Assembly: GCA_030595015.1 (NCBI GenBank)
Contig: JAUVDZ010000069.1
Location: 1-6,453, forward strand
Reading direction: 5' to 3'
From: Candidatus Peregrinibacteria bacterium
GTDB taxonomy: Bacteria; Patescibacteriota; Gracilibacteria; UBA1369; PNNO01
DNA length: 6,453 bases
How positions within the stretch are numbered: position 1 is the stretch's first letter; each line of letters starts with the position of its first letter. The notes below the pieces were generated by a model. The model saw nothing but the letters and a program-made list of their open reading frames with translations, was not told the origin of the DNA and ran no database searches. Shown in pieces: positions 4,837 to 6,453 of this stretch. The translations under genes were made by a program, and so were the position numbers.

Positions 4837-6453
4837 ATGCTCAAAAATATATCAAAGGTACTCATACTTTTATTTCTGTTCACGACTTTAAATATTCCAA
4901 TCGCTAGTGCTTCAAGTTTTTCAGATATTCCTTACACTCATCCTCATAGCGATGCTATTTCATATCTTCAATCAAATAACATCATTCAGGGATACGAAGA
5001 CAACACGTTCAGACCGGACAACCTTATTAATAGAGTTGAATTTTTGAAAATTGTGTTAGAAAGTACAAACGTACCCTTGGATGTAACCGAATCAACTGGA
5101 TTTTCAGATATAGATGAAAATCAATGGTATGGGCCTTATGTAAAAAAAGCTAAAAAAGAAGGTTGGGTTCAGGGATACCCTGACAACACTTTTAAACCTC
5201 TTAATAAAATTAATAAAATAGAGGCACTAAAGATTTTAGGAGAAGTTCAGGGATGGGATAAGCTTGCGCTTGGCGAAGTTCCGGAAGCAGCTTTTGAAGA
5301 TACTTACAGATTTAGTTGGTATTCGCCTTATGTTCATTTTGCAAAAGAAAATGAGTTATTATTTGAAGAAACAACTATTTTAAATCCAGGACAAGAAATT
5401 ACCAGATCGTATATGGCCGAAATTGTTTATCGAAGCATTGTACAACAAGTAATTTTATATAAACCCGGACAAACTGTAGAAGATAAAATCGAAGATGTAA
5501 AAGAAATTGCAACTCCGGATACTTTTGAAACTATTGATGCAACTTTTTTTGATAACATGGTTTTAGATAATAATATTCCAAACACTTTTTACTTAAATGA
5601 AGTGTATGAAATTAATGGCACACTCATTACCACCAACTCTTACGATACGATTTTTGCCTTTCTGGCAAAGAAAAACGGCACTTCGTATGATTACATTCAT
5701 ATGGTAGGTGAAATTGAAGGAAAAGACTTCAGAATACCGATCCTCTTTAATAAACCAGGTGAATATCAGCTTGGAATTATTCCAGGAACTGCAGGTGAAA
5801 GTAATATTATTTCAATCACAGTTTTAGATGGAATTCCACAAGAAGGTGAAGCAATAAATTCTACAAAATCATCTAATTTAGATATTAAATTTGAAAATGA
5901 TAAAACAAAAATTTCATGGGATGGGAATGGAAATGATATTTCAAGAGTTTATTTTTACCAGGACGATACTGTTCACTATAATATTTTAAGAAATGCAGAA
6001 GAATACAAACTGCACTATAAAGATTTTAAAAATTTCAAAGAGGGAGAAGTTTGCTTTAAAGTATTTGGAGCTAAAGCAAGCTCTTTAAAGCCAGTCATAC
6101 TTGATAGTAAATGGTCTCAAAGTGATGAAAAATGTTTTGAAGCAGTTACTCATAACTTTAGATTATCACTGGATGACTCAATTAATTATTCTTCAATTCC
6201 GGAAGTTCTACCATTTAATAAAACTATTAGTGTTTCAGGTAGCACTTCTATTAATATTTTTGCTGATGGTGCAGTTATCACTCCTTCGGGTATTGTTGAT
6301 AAATTTATAATTAATACTACTGCTGAACTGGGATCATATTTTGGAAACGATATTATTCAGGCAAATTCAACATTTAATTTCTCTTATAAACCTTTAAATG
6401 CAGGCACTTATATATTAGAAGTAAACGATCAGGGAGGAAGCGCTGTTTTAAAT
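4837..6453 (+). CDS. Secreted surface protein with three S-layer homology domains (3' end outside window)
   Basis: At least 539 residues, with no stop before the right edge. A signal peptide (MLKNISKVLILLFLFTTLNI) ends at a likely ASA cleavage site (23-25). Three SLH repeats follow: about 28-72 (FSDIP, GYEDNTFRP, INRVEF), 89-135 (FSDI, GYPDNTFKP, INKIEA) and 153-203 (FEDT, then a degenerate middle and ITRSYM). SLH domains anchor exported proteins to cell-wall polysaccharide. Next come a short charged linker (about 209-228) and probable beta-sandwich modules: about 235-332, 349-440 (fibronectin-III-like, with Cys406 and Cys433 that could form a disulphide) and 450-539. The Ig-like modules are judged from strand patterns only. 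ATG 4837 is chosen because the frame has a stop at 4825-4827 and a complete signal peptide follows; there is no clear ribosome binding site. It is divergent from a lipoprotein gene. A structural or adhesive envelope role is likely; no enzyme motif is visible. Confidence 0.9.
   Translation, partial: MLKNISKVLILLFLFTTLNIPIASASSFSDIPYTHPHSDAISYLQSNNIIQGYEDNTFRPDNLINRVEFLKIVLESTNVPLDVTESTGFSDIDENQWYGPYVKKAKKEGWVQGYPDNTFKPLNKINKIEALKILGEVQGWDKLALGEVPEAAFEDTYRFSWYSPYVHFAKENELLFEETTILNPGQEITRSYMAEIVYRSIVQQVILYKPGQTVEDKIEDVKEIATPDTFETIDATFFDNMVLDNNIPNTFYLNEVYEINGTLITTNSYDTIFAFLAKKNGTSYDYIHMVGEIEGKDFRIPILFNKPGEYQLGIIPGTAGESNIISITVLDGIPQEGEAINSTKSSNLDIKFENDKTKISWDGNGNDISRVYFYQDDTVHYNILRNAEEYKLHYKDFKNFKEGEVCFKVFGAKASSLKPVILDSKWSQSDEKCFEAVTHNFRLSLDDSINYSSIPEVLPFNKTISVSGSTSINIFADGAVITPSGIVDKFIINTTAELGSYFGNDIIQANSTFNFSYKPLNAGTYILEVNDQGGSAVLN

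Noticed and set aside
4707..4907. 66-residue open frame across the divergent control region
   Set aside because: It runs through the promoter and palindrome and overlaps the SLH protein signal peptide in another frame; no protein features.
6101..6310. 69-residue Leu-rich open frame
   Set aside because: It is an out-of-frame shadow of the SLH protein gene, whose frame is open throughout.
1..6453. Alternative genetic code with UGA read as glycine
   Set aside because: All seven genes read through without an in-frame TGA, glycine uses GGN codons, and stops are TAA or TAG. A recoded genome would show frequent in-frame TGA.

Overview
The window is AT-rich bacterial DNA with tightly packed genes. 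It has sigma70-type promoter elements, a lipoprotein signal, an S-layer-homology (SLH) surface protein, a short ComEC without a nuclease domain, and a TrmB-type regulator. Together these fit a candidate-phyla-radiation bacterium (Patescibacteria, perhaps near Peregrinibacteria). That placement rests on gene content and style only; there is no rRNA or universal marker here. All visible stops are TAA or TAG, and no gene carries an in-frame TGA, so the UGA-as-glycine code of some Gracilibacteria/Absconditabacteria is not supported.

Left part (1-1424, + strand): the end of, or a whole, small charged protein (15-227). Two overlapping tandem genes follow (254-814 and 771-1424) for membrane-anchored class I SAM-dependent methyltransferases. 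Their layout of transmembrane N-terminus, P-[YF]-V-P-T motif, [LI]GCGDGR and GYE resembles the FAM173 lysine methyltransferases. The pair looks like a tandem duplication.

Middle part: a ComEC/Rec2-family DNA-uptake channel protein (1350-2819, - strand) converges on the second methyltransferase and overlaps its 3' end by 75 bp. Divergent from comEC is a TrmB-family transcription factor (best start 2974, end 3687). The 154-bp intergenic region between them holds two perfect inverted repeats that could be operators. A bidirectional hairpin terminator (3686-3718) follows the regulator and separates it from the convergent lipoprotein gene.

Right part: an acidic lipoprotein (3728-4714, - strand), possibly of LppX/LolA-like fold, has a near-consensus promoter (TTGACA, 17 bp, TACAAT). 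A perfect 14-bp palindrome sits at its expected transcription start. Divergent from it is a large secreted protein with three N-terminal SLH domains (4837 to beyond the right edge). These two genes look like a cell-envelope pair sharing a 122-bp control region.

No tRNA, rRNA, CRISPR array, insertion sequence or replication origin was recognised. No stretch longer than 300 bases lacks a gene. The most interesting observations are the duplicated FAM173-like methyltransferases, the palindromic operator candidate at the lipoprotein promoter, and the inverted repeats upstream of the TrmB-type regulator.
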